64,000 bases of DNA from Diospyros lotus (taxonomy: Eukaryota > Streptophyta > Magnoliopsida > Ericales > Ebenaceae): assembly GCF_014633365.1 (NCBI RefSeq), contig NC_068352.1, positions 3,588,393 to 3,652,392 on the forward strand. The letters run 5' to 3'. How positions within the stretch are numbered: position 1 is the first letter of the stretch; the number at the start of each line of letters is the position of its first letter. The position numbers were made by a program, and so were the translations under genes. This document shows, in pieces, positions 22,801-33,487 of this stretch. The notes beneath the pieces were generated by a model. It made no database searches. It was not told the origin of the DNA and saw only the letters and a list, made by a program, of their open reading frames with translations.

Positions 22801-25800
22801 AAATAAATGTTTTATTTCCTCTGCATGACTCTAGGCTGACCGAAATCCTTCTCATGTATGCTTTTTTCTCCCCCTTGCAGGATGCAGCCTACTTAGCGGA
22901 AAAGCAGGGACTAAGTGTAATTGATGCTGTTCTGGATGCCCTAAAAAATGCTAGCCACAATAATGACACTGTCAAGAAGGTTATGATTCAGTCCACTGAC
23001 AGTGCAGTTCTGATCAAGTTAAGGGAGAAAAGCAATTATGAGTTCGTTTACAAGGTTCCAGATGCAATCCGTGATGCTGATAACTTGACCATAACAGAAA
23101 TCAAGAAGTTTGCCAATTCTGTGGTAGTCAGAAAGGGGTCTGTCTTTTCTTTCCGCGGGGACTACATAACTAGTATTAAAGATGTTGTATCAAAGCTACA
23201 GGCATTCAACCTTTCAGTATATGTTGGAATCTTCAGAAATGAGTTTGTCTCTCTAGCCCGAGATTTCCTTTGTGACGCAAATGTAGAGATCAACACATTT
23301 GTGACGCTTGCTCAAATTGATGGCATTATCACAGAATTCCCAAGGACAGCTTCTAGATACAAGAGTAAGTGCACATATTCTTTCTGATAAGCATATAGCG
23401 GGAGTCTATCTGATGCTTGGATATCATGTGTAGGATCCATGGTGTCGATCACAAGTTTGATCCTTGATTTCTGCAGTAACAACTTGGAAAGAAAAACATT
23501 TAAAGAAAAATTAGATAAAGCAAGTAGGCCCAAATCCTCATTTGGATGTCATGACCTTCAAATCATTATGATATCTTAGCCCAATGTGGCCCCAAGATTC
23601 TAACCTGCTTAAGCATGCATGACCAACTACTACAACTTGTCTGATTCTTTTTTTAACTATTTCCTTTGTCTTAATTCTCTTTCACATGCTTTGACCTAAA
23701 TATCTGCTAATGTAAGGATTGGAGCCGTTTTGAGGAAGGCCTTAGGTGGGGGAAACTTGTAAGTTTGGTAGAGTATTGCCCTTGATCATCGCTTGTGGTG
23801 TGTTGTTCCTGCTACCGTTGATCCTACCTAATGTCTTGATGGCAACTAGACATAAATTGTAAGCAAAGAAGGGAATAGAAATAAAGGTTTCGGTTTATTG
23901 TCTTAACCAAGAGGATGGTTAGGATTAGAAATCTGAATGAGATTAGGGTATGGCATTGTAGTTGAAGCAGTAAGTTTGATTGCAATTAAGAATAGATCGA
24001 GAGTTATTTTTATACCAATTGATGTAGAATTATAAAGTACAAACACTTTCTAGGGATTGTGTATCAGTCTCACCAATGTATTAGATACTGACACTTTCTT
24101 AAAACTTGTTAAACTATGGGAAGGGACACAAGTAGGACGTGTTTCTCCCCTATGTGGACACTTGTATGAAAGTTTAGTTTTCATATCCTTCACATTTCTA
24201 TTCTCTAGCGCTTTAAACATCAATTGGCTTGTGAAGGACGAAGATCTCATTGGACTTTAAATTAATTGTTACTTAGATTTAGGGTCAGCCTTGGGCATAT
24301 GCCCATTTCAAGCCACTAAGGGGTCCATGCCATTTCAATTTTTAAATTTTAAATTAATTAAGAACCATAAACTTAAAAATTGAATAGACGTTAAGGGGCA
24401 TGTCTATTTCAAGCCATTGTAAATTTTTAATTAATCTCAATCTCCCACTTTCCTTTTATCAATAATTAATCTCATGAATATCATTATAATTTTTAATTTA
24501 TCTCAATCTCTCACATTCCTTTATTAATAATCAATCTCATTCCCATGCGTCTGACAGTGGCACCCATTCCCTCATAACTATTCCATGTATTTTTAATTAA
24601 TCTCAATCTCCCTCTTATATGATTGTATCACAACTATTTTCATGCATCTGGCAGTGGCCGCGACTCCATCATCTTCCTCAATCCTCTCATTCTCAATTTT
24701 TTATCCATCCTTTTTTATTGGCATCTGCCATCAATTTGCGCAAATGTAGATCTTCAATTCAATCGATTTCACAACTATGCCTTCTCTTCAGTGATTTCAT
24801 TTTTGTTCTCATCATCCCGTTGTGTGACTTATCAGGTATATCTTTTGATTTTGTTTATTAACTCTTAAATTATCAATTAATTTTGTATATATATTTCAAT
24901 ATTTATGATCCCTCTGTTAATAGTGAATCTACACTAATGATTGGCGATTGTGTCTATTAAAAAATATATGTTGGAACAAATTAATTGTAATAGTTTAATT
25001 ATTGATTTTTCATCAAAAAATACTAAAAGAGTAAATTTAAAGTGAAATATTATAAATTTTAGGAAATAATTTTTTTTATTCGTATTAATTTTATTTTTAA
25101 ATATAATCGTAGAGGGCCCCATAAAAAATTTCGCTTAGGGCCCCTAAAATCTCAGGATCGACCCTACTTAGATTAGAGTTCTTCATTTGGAAATTTGGCT
25201 TAATTTTAAATGTATATTTGTGAGTTTGGGATACAATTTTGATACTTTGTTATGATTTAAAAAGTATAAAAAATATTTTTTTAACTATTGTACCTCAACG
25301 GTCTCCTATCCTACTTTTTTGAAAAATGTTATGTCTCCATATCTAGTCTCTCATGTCCCAGTGTTTGTGCTTCATAGATGTGGAACAACATTGAGATCAA
25401 GTCTTAAAATCCTATAAAACACTATTGAGAACGAATCTAAGGACCTAAAACTCATAACAAAACTCTCTCTCTTTTTATTTTTTTATTTTTTTTTTGTGAT
25501 AAAAACAAATCTCTATTTGGGAAACAGATTTTTGTATGAACTCGTATTCAATCTAGATCTATTTTAGAATACAATAAGCATTCTTTATGTAGGGTACTAA
25601 CAAATCCTATTTAGCAAAGAAGAAACTATTAAAACTCTCAATTTACAAAAAAAAAAAGAAACTACTTAAACTACAAAATTGAAAGAGTAAGTTGAAAATC
25701 AATTATGGAGTAACAAACAGTGTTTGATATATATTAACTAGTCTTTCCTCATATAGTATTTTCAACATGTTATGAATGCAATTTTCTAGTATTAATTGTA

Positions 25801-26747
25801 ATGTAAAAGATGAAGAACATGAATTTATTATTCTCACGTGTATAAATATATACTTTACTCCTCCTTGTGTGTCTGAACTTTTTAACCTTTTAACATGATA
25901 TAGGATATGATGGACTTATATAGGATATGACCATGAGTAGAAATGAATAGAGATCTAGAATTCAAGAAGCCGACTTCACCTAGTGAGACTAAGACTTGTG
26001 ATTGTTGTTGTTTTAGGTGTCCGTATAGTGTTATGTCCCTGCGTTGTCGTAACTTTTTAAGAAAGTATTGTTGGAGGTGTCTTTAGTTTCCGTACTCATA
26101 GTTCCTATAATCTCCCATTTTGTGCTAAAAAAGAAGCCAACAGAGAGTGAAATTGACCATTCTTTCTGGAATAAGACGATCAGGGATGTTAGCTCTTTCA
26201 AGCTACAAAAGTTCATTCTCTTCTTTCTCAAGCATGGAGCAAAGGGATGAGGCAGGATCAGATCTGTCATTTCTGAACCAAAATGTCAATAAACACATCA
26301 TCCGGGCGGAACTCTGGAGCTTACAGCCGATTACTTGACCTCATTCTTCATAGTGTAACCGATTTGAGGCTTTTGTCGAACTTGTCACATTGGCCCTTAT
26401 GTTAATTATATTTGGTGATTTGGTGGATTGCAGGGAACCGTTGTTTAGGATTGGGCGATAAAACGCCAACTTACATGAAGCCTGTACGTCCTGGTGAGCT
26501 CTTAGGTGAGCTCTCAAGTTTCGTCCCCTCCTCCTTTTTGCCACCGGCTGATGCTCCTTCCCCTGTACTGACTGAAGATGATGTGGTTGAGCCACCTCTG
26601 CCTCCTGTTACGGAGGGAGCGCCGGCTCCTGGCAACGGGTCGGCAGCAGCGCCGGCTCCAACCCCACCAAATGGGGAGGCTAAGGTCCCTCCACCCTTCT
26701 TCCTTTCTCATCTTGCAGCCCTCCTTGCAACTCTTGTATTCCTGTGA
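19858..26747 (+). CDS. GDPDL: Truncated GDPDL copy 2 (second GDPD-like domain and GPI tail only)
   Basis: Exons matching copy 1: 19858-19896, 20054-20338, 21771-21916, 22881-23364 and 26434-26747 (stop). All splice sites and phases are kept and no stop appears, so about 420 residues of the second domain, Pro-rich linker and GPI-type tail are still open. The first domain and signal peptide were excluded by the duplication breakpoint, so a secreted product needs a new 5' exon. One cytosolic alternative is ATG 20029, whose frame runs through the 20053 acceptor into the exon, but that would lack a signal peptide. Exon 20054-20338 appears identical to copy 1, whereas exons 21771-21916 and 22881-23364 carry mainly amino-acid-changing differences. 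It may be a pseudogene, or be spliced to upstream exons of copy 1. Confidence 0.75.
20416..20767. mobile_element. Small non-autonomous hAT-like element in a GDPDL intron (unit 2)
   Basis: Duplicate of the 8915-9263 element with the same CCTTTCAG flanks (20408-20415, 20768-20775). It differs from the unit 1 copy by a few substitutions and short indels. Confidence 0.65.
24280..25166. mobile_element. Copy-specific hAT-type element in the last intron of GDPDL copy 2
   Basis: 887 bp with a perfect 8-bp duplication CTTAGATT (24272-24279, 25167-25174). Terminal repeats are TAGGGTCAGCC on the left and, reverse-complemented, TAGGGTCGATCC on the right. The uninterrupted site is visible in unit 1 near 12800-12815, so it inserted after the segmental duplication. 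No transposase, so non-autonomous. Confidence 0.88.
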
Positions 26748-28427
26748 AAGAAAATGCTGCAGCTCCATCACTTAGCATCCAAAATCCACAGATTCAAAGC
26801 AATTGAGAGATTCTTAATAATCAATCTTGTTTCTACCTTCGTAATAATGTAAGCACGTTTCTCATGCTTCTCCCTGCATTTTATTTTTGAGAAACCACTC
26901 ACTGTTAGCTGCAGGTTTCATAGTTTTGATCGTGTAAATGTGTTAATAATATACTCTGATGTGTATATGTAATATGTAAACGGGTATTTCTATTGCACCA
27001 ACTTCTCCACCTTGTGGGAATTGAGGGGTGGCCGTTTTTGTATATAGCCTTATCTTTATTTTTCGAATAGCCTACTCTGATGTGTAAATCTAATTAGGTT
27101 TAAACTTGGTTTGCTCCCTGAGCTTGCCTCTGTTTATCACCATCAGTTTTATCCAAAGTCAAGTGTGTCCTGTAGCTATGCTCGTCCTCAAATTTGTTTA
27201 AAACTTGTGAAACTTGCAAGGGCAGGGCTCGGTCTTCTGGTATATCTTTCGATGATGAAGTGAAACTTGATATTAGAGATAGAGCAAAAAATTAAATGCA
27301 ATAAATGAGATGACCTATTTCTTGAAAATCATGTCTTTACATAGGCACATCGTGCGAATGGGAGGGCAACAATTATGTCACATGAAATGTTAGATTCCAG
27401 CCTATAGGTCAGTTTGGACCAGTGGCGGTCTAGGCTTGAATTGGGTAGATCCAGTTATTCAAACTGAGTCAGGACCTGGACTCAAGTTTAAATATTTTAG
27501 GACAGGTGTCGTCTCGAAAGGGCCTCAAAGAAGAATATTTTTGTAATTTCTTGTAAAGCTATAATACCCAATCATCCTTCATTGTTTCAATTGTTGATGA
27601 TTCTTTTGGAGCCATCAACAGCCATTGCGGAGGCAAGGAGATGGGTTAACAAATTACTCACTGCTGCAGTTACATTTGACACAATGCTCAAGTTATAATA
27701 TTATTGAATTTTTATTAGGAAAAAAAAACTATAATCCCTTAAAAGAGTACTTCAAATAAGTGCAAAATAATTTAAGGAAATATATATATATATATTTTAT
27801 AAATAAGTGATGCTAAACCAAGTGTTGTTGTCTAGATACAACAATAAATTTATTTATAATAGAAGAATATCGATCGTAGTCTGCAAGTGACTTGCAACAA
27901 AGAAAATTGGTTAAAAGCGTGGGTGAGTTCTTACATGTGCTCTATGATGTGTGCTCTATGATGTTTAAGTTAGTATTTTAATTTGACAGTTGACAAAAAA
28001 ATCAAGAATAATTATATTTGATATAATAAAAAGAGTTACTTGTTTAAGTGGGCATATTTAATGACTCATAAATCACAATATTTTTTACCTTAATTGTTAC
28101 AATATTACAAATATCTTTTGATTCATTACCATAAATAATACGGAACCAATTAAGTTCAAAGACAAATAGATTAAAAAATACTCAAGAAACTCTTGGAATT
28201 ATGAACCTTTAGACATTAAAGAGGAAACTGAGGAGTAGAAGTTGAGTTTTAATAAATTATATTTCATTATAAATATGTAATATTCTCACCTCAACTATCA
28301 GTTTATCACAATATTACGATAATATTTTCACAATATTTTAATATGTCATCTATAAATATTTTGAAAATGAATCAAATCGAACGATAGACTGATAAGAGAT
28401 CACCTAAGAAACTCTCAAAGCTCTTTC
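26748..28427. other. GDPDL copy 2 3' flank and spacer
   Basis: Duplicate of 14331-16034 with scattered substitutions and small indels. It contains a shorter TA tract near 27780-27795 and the TATAAATA box at 28351-28358 ahead of peptide copy P1'. No other gene seen. Confidence 0.6.
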
Positions 28428-28769
28428 ATGATGAGGCCATGTGCAATGTTAGTGTGGGCGTTGCTTCTAACGACGTTTACAATCGAGGTTGAGTTGGATT
28501 TTGCCACTCCTAGTACTCAAAGTCTTCCTCCGAAAGATTTGAATTATACGTATTATTTCTTAAATATTTAAGGTTACTTTATTGATTATTGTTAATTCAA
28601 CTTTTAAATATTAACTAAGTGAAAGTGATATCTAATTTTGTTAACTTTTGTTGAATGAGCACAGCTTGCTTCACAAACTGGTGTGCGCCAAACCAACGTT
28701 GCTATGTCTGATGCGGTAGTGAGGCCGCCGATGTGCGTGAAGTGCTGCTTTGAGCCGAATAAAGGTTGA
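28428..28769 (+). pseudogene. Cysteine-rich secreted peptide, copy P1' (frameshifted)
   Basis: Unit 2 counterpart of P1. Exon 1 starts MMRPCAMLVWALLLTTF and reads through to SLPPKDLN without the stop found in P1, but about 16 bp around the donor are deleted. Exon 2 starts at 28665 after an intact CACAG acceptor and encodes CFTNWCAPNQRCYV. It then has a 2-bp deletion relative to P1 that shifts the frame before the downstream MCVKCC segment. One cysteine of the CC pair is Tyr. Most likely a pseudogene. It shows that the ancestral module began C-x4-C-x5-C. Confidence 0.68.
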
Positions 28770-28943
28770 GAAATAAGGTGTTAAGGAAAGAGAGGAACAA
28801 AAATTAAGAACAATTAATTAAAAGGATATGTTTTAAAGTTATGAAGGTAATAAAATGATAAAGTTGGTCAGTATATCAATCTCTTTTTAGTGTTAAAGAC
28901 TGCTCGGTTTAGGCTATAAATATCGTCAAGAAGATTAACGTAT

Positions 28944-29067
28944 CACCACAAAAGGAAATGCATTTAGTGATCGAATGCAAAATTTGTCCCTAAATCGTCA
29001 GAGATAGAATTAGAGACGAAATTCCATTGGTCTCTAATTTTTTTTTATGACTTTTGTTCTTGTAGTG
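28944..29067. mobile_element. Short CACTA-like MITE (unit 2)
   Basis: Duplicate of 16562-16685 with the same CACCACAAAA start and TTCTTGTAGTG end. Confidence 0.55.
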
Positions 29068-29139
29068 GTTTTTTTCACCAAGTTGTTAGCTCTCTAGTGC
29101 TTTTAGCTCAAGTTTGCAAAGGGGCTTGGTGGTGGCCGG

Positions 29140-30184
29140 TGTAATACCCCAAGATTCCAGAGAAGAGTAGTATATCTAGAATAAGTAAGGAATAAAACAA
29201 CACCAGCTGGATACCTTTTGGACTGAATGCAAGCAAGGAACTCTTGGGTTAAGAATGCTTGAGATGGGGAAGCTCAGAGATGGGTGACCTCCTGGGAAGT
29301 TCGTGTAGGCCCATCAAGGTAAGTTGTTTCGGTCCTTCCTATCGCTCGATGTGGGATGTTACATGTGGTATCAGAGCCAACCCTTGGTAAAGGCGGTCTG
29401 ATGAAGGCGGGGAGTGGCACCAGGGCTCGAGGGCCTGTACAATGAATGACTTTTGGTTGGTTTCTAGGATGGCAGCCCCCAAAAGGTAGAAGATCTGGGA
29501 CTAGTTATAAGGTTGCATGACGATAACATCATGTGCTCAAGGAGGGGAGAATGTAATACCCCAAGAGTCTAGAGAAGGGTAGTATATATCGAGGATAAGA
29601 AAGAAAAGAACACCAGCTAGATACCTTTTGGGCTGAATGTAGGCAAAGAACTCTTGGGTTAAGCGTGCTTAAGTTGGGGAAGCTCAGTGATCGGTGACCC
29701 CCTAGAAAGTTTATGTAGGCCCATCAGAGTAAATTGTTCTGGTCCTTCCTATCACTTGATAAGGGATGTTATAGGTGGTATCAAAACCGACCCTTGGAGA
29801 AGGCAGTCCGATGAGGGCGGGGAGTGGTGCCGTGGTGCGAGGGCCTGTTCAAGGAGCGACTTCTGATAGGTTTCTAGGATGACAGCCTCCGAAAGGGAGA
29901 AGATCTAAGATTAGTTATAAGGTCGCATGACGAAGACGTCATGTGCTCAATGGGGGAATGTAATACCCCAAGAGCCTAGAGAAGGGTAGTATATATCGAG
30001 GATAAGTAAGGAATGAAACAATATCAGCTGAATACCTTTTGGGCTGAATGTAGGAAAAGAACTCTCGGGTTAAGCATGCTTGAGCTGGAGAAGCTCAGGG
30101 ATGGGCGACCCCCTGGGAAGTTTGTGTTGGTTCATCAGGGTAAGTTGTTCCAATCCTTCCTATCATTCGATGTAGGATGTTACA
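29140..30184 (+). mobile_element. Cassandra TRIM, tandem array with three LTRs
   Basis: The structure is LTR (29140-29363), spacer, LTR (29552-29773), spacer, LTR (29959-30184). Each LTR starts TGTAATACCCC and ends TGTTACA or TGTTATA. Primer-binding sites follow LTR 1 (TGGTATCAGAGCC, 29366-29378) and LTR 2 (TGGTATCAAAACC, about 29776-29788), and a purine tract (GGAGGGGAGAA) precedes LTR 2. Each LTR contains a 5S rRNA-like segment, which defines Cassandra elements. There is no coding sequence. The flanking duplication is GCCGG / GCCGA (29135-29139, 30185-30189), with the empty site visible in unit 1 near 16753. Confidence 0.9.
29236..29312 (+). promoter_or_regulatory. 5S rRNA-like pol III promoter region in Cassandra LTR 1
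   Basis: Contains GAACTC, GGTTAAGAATGCTTGAG (box A-like), GATGGGTGACCTCCTGGGAA (intermediate element and start of box C) and a CGTGT-GGCCC-type end, in the same order and spacing as the internal promoter of plant 5S rRNA. The equivalents in LTR 2 (about 29647-29722, with TTAAGCGTGCTT) and LTR 3 (about 30057-30132) each match best at different boxes. Confidence 0.85.
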
Positions 30185-30504
30185 GCCGATGATGACAAGG
30201 AAAACAATGGCAATGCAACGGGTCCTGGTGATCACCATCATCGATCGTGACGCTTTCTCATTTTTTTGTTTTGTTTTTGTTTTGATTAACTTGGGGTTTT
30301 TGAGCTTAACCCAACTAATCCCCAAGGGCTGGTGACCTTCTCCCCTGATGCTCTGCCAGATAAATTCAGATGCCAATATAGTTTATATACACTTAGGGTT
30401 GGACATTTGACACAGTTCATGCAAGACTTGCCTTCTACCGTTCCTGCTGCCTTCTAATTAAATGCTACATTCTAATAGTAAATCTATCTTCCAACTCGTC
30501 TCTA

Positions 30505-30560
30505 CGGGCATGGTGCAATGGTAAAGCACTTGAAATTTCGCATGGAGTCTCGGGATTCGA
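30505..30560 (+). mobile_element. tRNA-like SINE head remnant
   Basis: Contains a box A-like ATGGTGCAATGG (30511-30522) and a box B-like GGGATTCGAAT (30543-30553) about 30 bp apart, as in tRNA-derived plant SINEs. No tail or target duplication could be seen. There is no counterpart in unit 1. Weak evidence. Confidence 0.35.
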
Positions 30561-30856
30561 ATATTTTAATTCATTTGAAAAGTGGCTAAAGCATAAAAAT
30601 GCCCTTCAAATTTTTTATTTTAATCGTGTGACACTCTCAATTTAGACTTTGACCTATTATATTTTTCTAATTATCTAATTTTATAATAATTAAATATCTC
30701 TTTATCCAATTATGCAACACGTGCAGTCACCTAGTCTGACATGAAAAATAAAGAGCGCAACGCCTAATTGATAGCTTTCTCACTCTTTAATTTATTTGAA
30801 AAATTGTAAATTACCCCAATTTGGGGTCCTTACATGGGGCAAGTACAAGCCAACAA

Positions 30857-31988
30857 TCAATCTCCATTGAGGCTGCATTCAGGGTCACAACATAGAACAC
30901 ACTTTGGTGGCATTGCTGAAGCATTGCAGAGACAATAAGTCTCTCATGGCGGACAAGTGGTGGTGCTGGCGCAAACTGCTAATTCAATAAAAAATTAGAA
31001 ATAAATATTAATCAGAAGCTTAATTAATACTCAATAATATTAAAGTAACATATGTATATGTTTAGATAGTTTTTGCTAAAATGAGCAAGATCAAATTTTA
31101 CCAAAATAAAGTTGAAATATTTTTTGGATTAAGATCTGAATTATTAAATAAGACTAGAAAGTATTCTAAAATTTTTATCAGATTGTTTGTTAAATTTTGT
31201 GACATACACTAGAATTGCACTTTTTATGAGATATATGAGATATGGGTTATTTTTTCTTATTTTTAAAATTCATGATAAATTTATTTGGAGAGAAAAAAAA
31301 TAAATTTATCTCTAAATAAATTTATTTGTAAAATCTCATATAAAAAGTCACGTGACTTTTTTTCAGTGTGTTATCTGATAAATTTAATAAATATAATGAA
31401 AAACACTTTTGTATAGAATGCTTTACATATCTCACTTTTTTCAGCCCATATATTGGTTAGATAGTGTTTGTTAACTAAGATATGGGCTAAAAAAATTAGG
31501 ATATGGAAAGTATTATAGATAAAAGTATTTTTCATTGTGTTTATTAAACTTATCTAGTAACCCATTGAAAAGAAGTCACGTGACTTCTTATCTAGGTATA
31601 TTTAGATAAATTTATTTAGCACCTTATAGATAAGAAAAACATGATTGATATGCTCCCCAATGCATTTAAAAAAATTTAATAAACAGTTTGATAGAAATCT
31701 TAGAATACTTCCCAGTATTATTTTGACCATTCCATATTGGTCTGAAAATTATTTTAACCTTATATTGATAGAACTTTATCTTGTTCGTTTTAACTAACAC
31801 TACCTTAAGAAATAAACTAATGAAATGAGAGGATAGAAGAAATAGTAATACGTACGGTTATGAAATTGATAATCATCATATGGGCGGTTCAAGTCTTTAG
31901 AAGGAAGACTTCGGCCACTATGTAGCTCCAATTCGACTGCAAACACCACTAGAAACAACATTAACACTGGCACTGCATATGACTTCAT
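30857..31988 (-). pseudogene. Cysteine-rich secreted peptide, copy P2' (broken)
   Basis: Unit 2 counterpart of P2. Exon 1 (31862-31988) encodes MKSYAVPVLMLFLVVFAVEL, then SLPSKDLNRPYDDYQF, very close to P2. The donor GTAACC has become ATAACC. In exon 2 (about 30857-30975) the Trp codon after CPP is TGA, one cysteine of the CC pair is Tyr, and the terminal stop is lost, so the reading frame would run a few codons further. Together these make it a pseudogene. The intron holds the duplicated MITE (31065-31804). A TATATAAG box remains at 32063-32070. Confidence 0.72.
31065..31804. mobile_element. Tourist/PIF-like MITE in the P2' intron (unit 2)
   Basis: Duplicate of 18333-19095 with TTA flanks (31062-31064, 31805-31807) and the ends GATAGTTTTTGCTAAAAT and, reverse-complemented, GGTAGTGTTAGTTAAAAC. 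Confidence 0.68.
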
Positions 31989-32487
31989 CGTGATTCCTTC
32001 CTATGACAAGTATAGATCAAGAGGTTTGTAAGCGATATTTGATCCATCTATCTGTCTTTTAACTTATATAGTAAAAAATTATATATAAGTAATGTGTTAA
32101 AATGTTTTTGAAATCTCCATTTTTTGGGTTTGTTGGGTCTTTAATATGGTGATATATGTCACTAAATATGCTTATTTGGAAGCAATTGGTTGTCCAACAC
32201 ACCTGTTACCCACCTACCAAATATAGGCTATTTCTAAGTTTTGAGAAGCAGCCTATTAAACAAACAATAAATGAGCTTTTAATGAATTTTAAACAAATTA
32301 TAAATAAGTTTGTTTGAGAATATAAATGAGCTGAACATGTATCATAATATTACAAAGATATTTTCACAATATTTTAATATCATTTATAAATATTTTGAAA
32401 ACCCATTACGTTCAACGACAGACTGATCAGAGGTCACCGAAGAAACTCTCAAAACTCCCTTGATCTACATATCTTGTGGTTGACAAG

Positions 32488-33463
32488 CATGATGAGGTCA
32501 TGTGGAATGCTACTGTGGGTGTTGTTTCTATTGGCGTTTGCAATCGAGCTAGAGTTGGATTTTGCTACTGCTAGTGCTCAAAGTCTTCCTCCTAAAAACT
32601 CGAATCGGACCTGTTAGAGTGTGTCTCAAAATTGTATTGAGATTTTTGATAGATGATATGTTGACTATCAATAATCAGGTAGAATCGGTCAATAGATAGG
32701 ATATACTGGTCAATCGTTAATCATAGGTGTGGTCGTTAAAGTCTGCAGATCTAACGGCCATACCTTATCTCGTTATCTATCCTGATGATTTTATCTCCTC
32801 CTTGAAGTCATTGAAGACTCTATATATATAGGTACAAAGCATGTGAAGAGAATACAAGAAGAAGCTACTAAATCTCTGTTGTCTCTCTGAATGTATACTA
32901 TTGTAACTGAGGGAAGATTGAGAGGTTGTGTGAGTGCTTGTAAGCACGAGAAGGGCTTGTGATTTATTGTAAGTTCTTGGGGTAGTTTCTTGTATTTAAT
33001 TCTGTAAAGCTTGTGTTCTTGTTCTTATAGTGGATTGACTAAGGCTAATCCTATCATGAGTTGGATTCACTTTCAATCTGAACGCGTAATCTCTAGTGTT
33101 CATTGTGTATGTGTTTGTGGACATTGGTTCTTTGATTTGTTTCTATTTCTTCTTGTTTCTATTCCCATTATTGACCTTGTGGTTGATGCCCTAGTGTTCA
33201 TTAGTCCATAGACAGATAAGGAAAAAAAATAGGATCGATGGTGATTCAGTTGACTATACGTATTATTTCTTAAAATTTAAGGTTGCTTTATTTATTATTG
33301 TTAATTCAAATTTTAATTATTAGCTAAGTGATATTTAATTTGTTAACTTTTATTGAATGAATGAGGAGCTTGCTTCAAAATTTGGTGTTCGTCATACCAA
33401 CATTGTTGTGTCTATTCGACGAGGAAGTATGTGAGGTGCTGCCCTAAGCCGAATGAAGGTTGA
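32488..33463 (+). pseudogene. Cysteine-rich secreted peptide, copy P3 (exon 1 split by an insertion)
   Basis: Exon 1 begins at 32488 with MMRSCGMLLWVLFLLAF and continues IELELDFATASAQSLPPK, then is broken at 32611 by a 620-bp insertion. The remainder of exon 1 resumes at 33232 (GGATCGATGGTGATTCAG). Exon 2 (33369-33463) follows a GAGGAG acceptor and is open: CFKIWC, SSYQHCC, eight residues, CCPKPNEG-stop. The spacing is C-x4-C-x5-CC-x8-CC-P, and the CCP ending is granulin-like. The donor is uncertain: GTGATT just after GATCGATG would give the right phase. A TATAAATA box lies at 32385-32392. It lies just beyond the duplicated unit, so only one copy exists. Non-functional unless the insertion is spliced out. 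Confidence 0.65.
32612..33231 (+). mobile_element. LTR-like insertion in exon 1 of peptide copy P3
   Basis: 620 bp starting TGTTAGAGTGTG, with an internal TATA tract (TATATATATAGG, about 32821-32832), flanked by GGACC / GGATC (32607-32611, 33232-33236). It looks like a Copia-type solo LTR, although the right end is ATA rather than CA. No coding content. Confidence 0.55.
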
Positions 33464-33487
33464 GAAGTATGGTGTTAGGAAAGAGAG

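Larger units (their letters stand above)
19642..32354. repeat. Tandem segmental duplication, unit 2 (12.7 kb)
   Basis: A direct repeat of unit 1 (8143-19641). It is longer mainly because of a hAT element (24280-25166) and a Cassandra array (29140-30184), both absent from unit 1. It lacks everything upstream of the hAT breakpoint, including the first GDPD domain. The first 113 bp (19642-19754) are the right end of the hAT element. Confidence 0.9.

Noticed and set aside
30505..30560. Possible functional tRNA gene
   Set aside because: Box A and box B are present, but no cloverleaf or acceptor stem can be folded; kept only as a weak SINE remnant.
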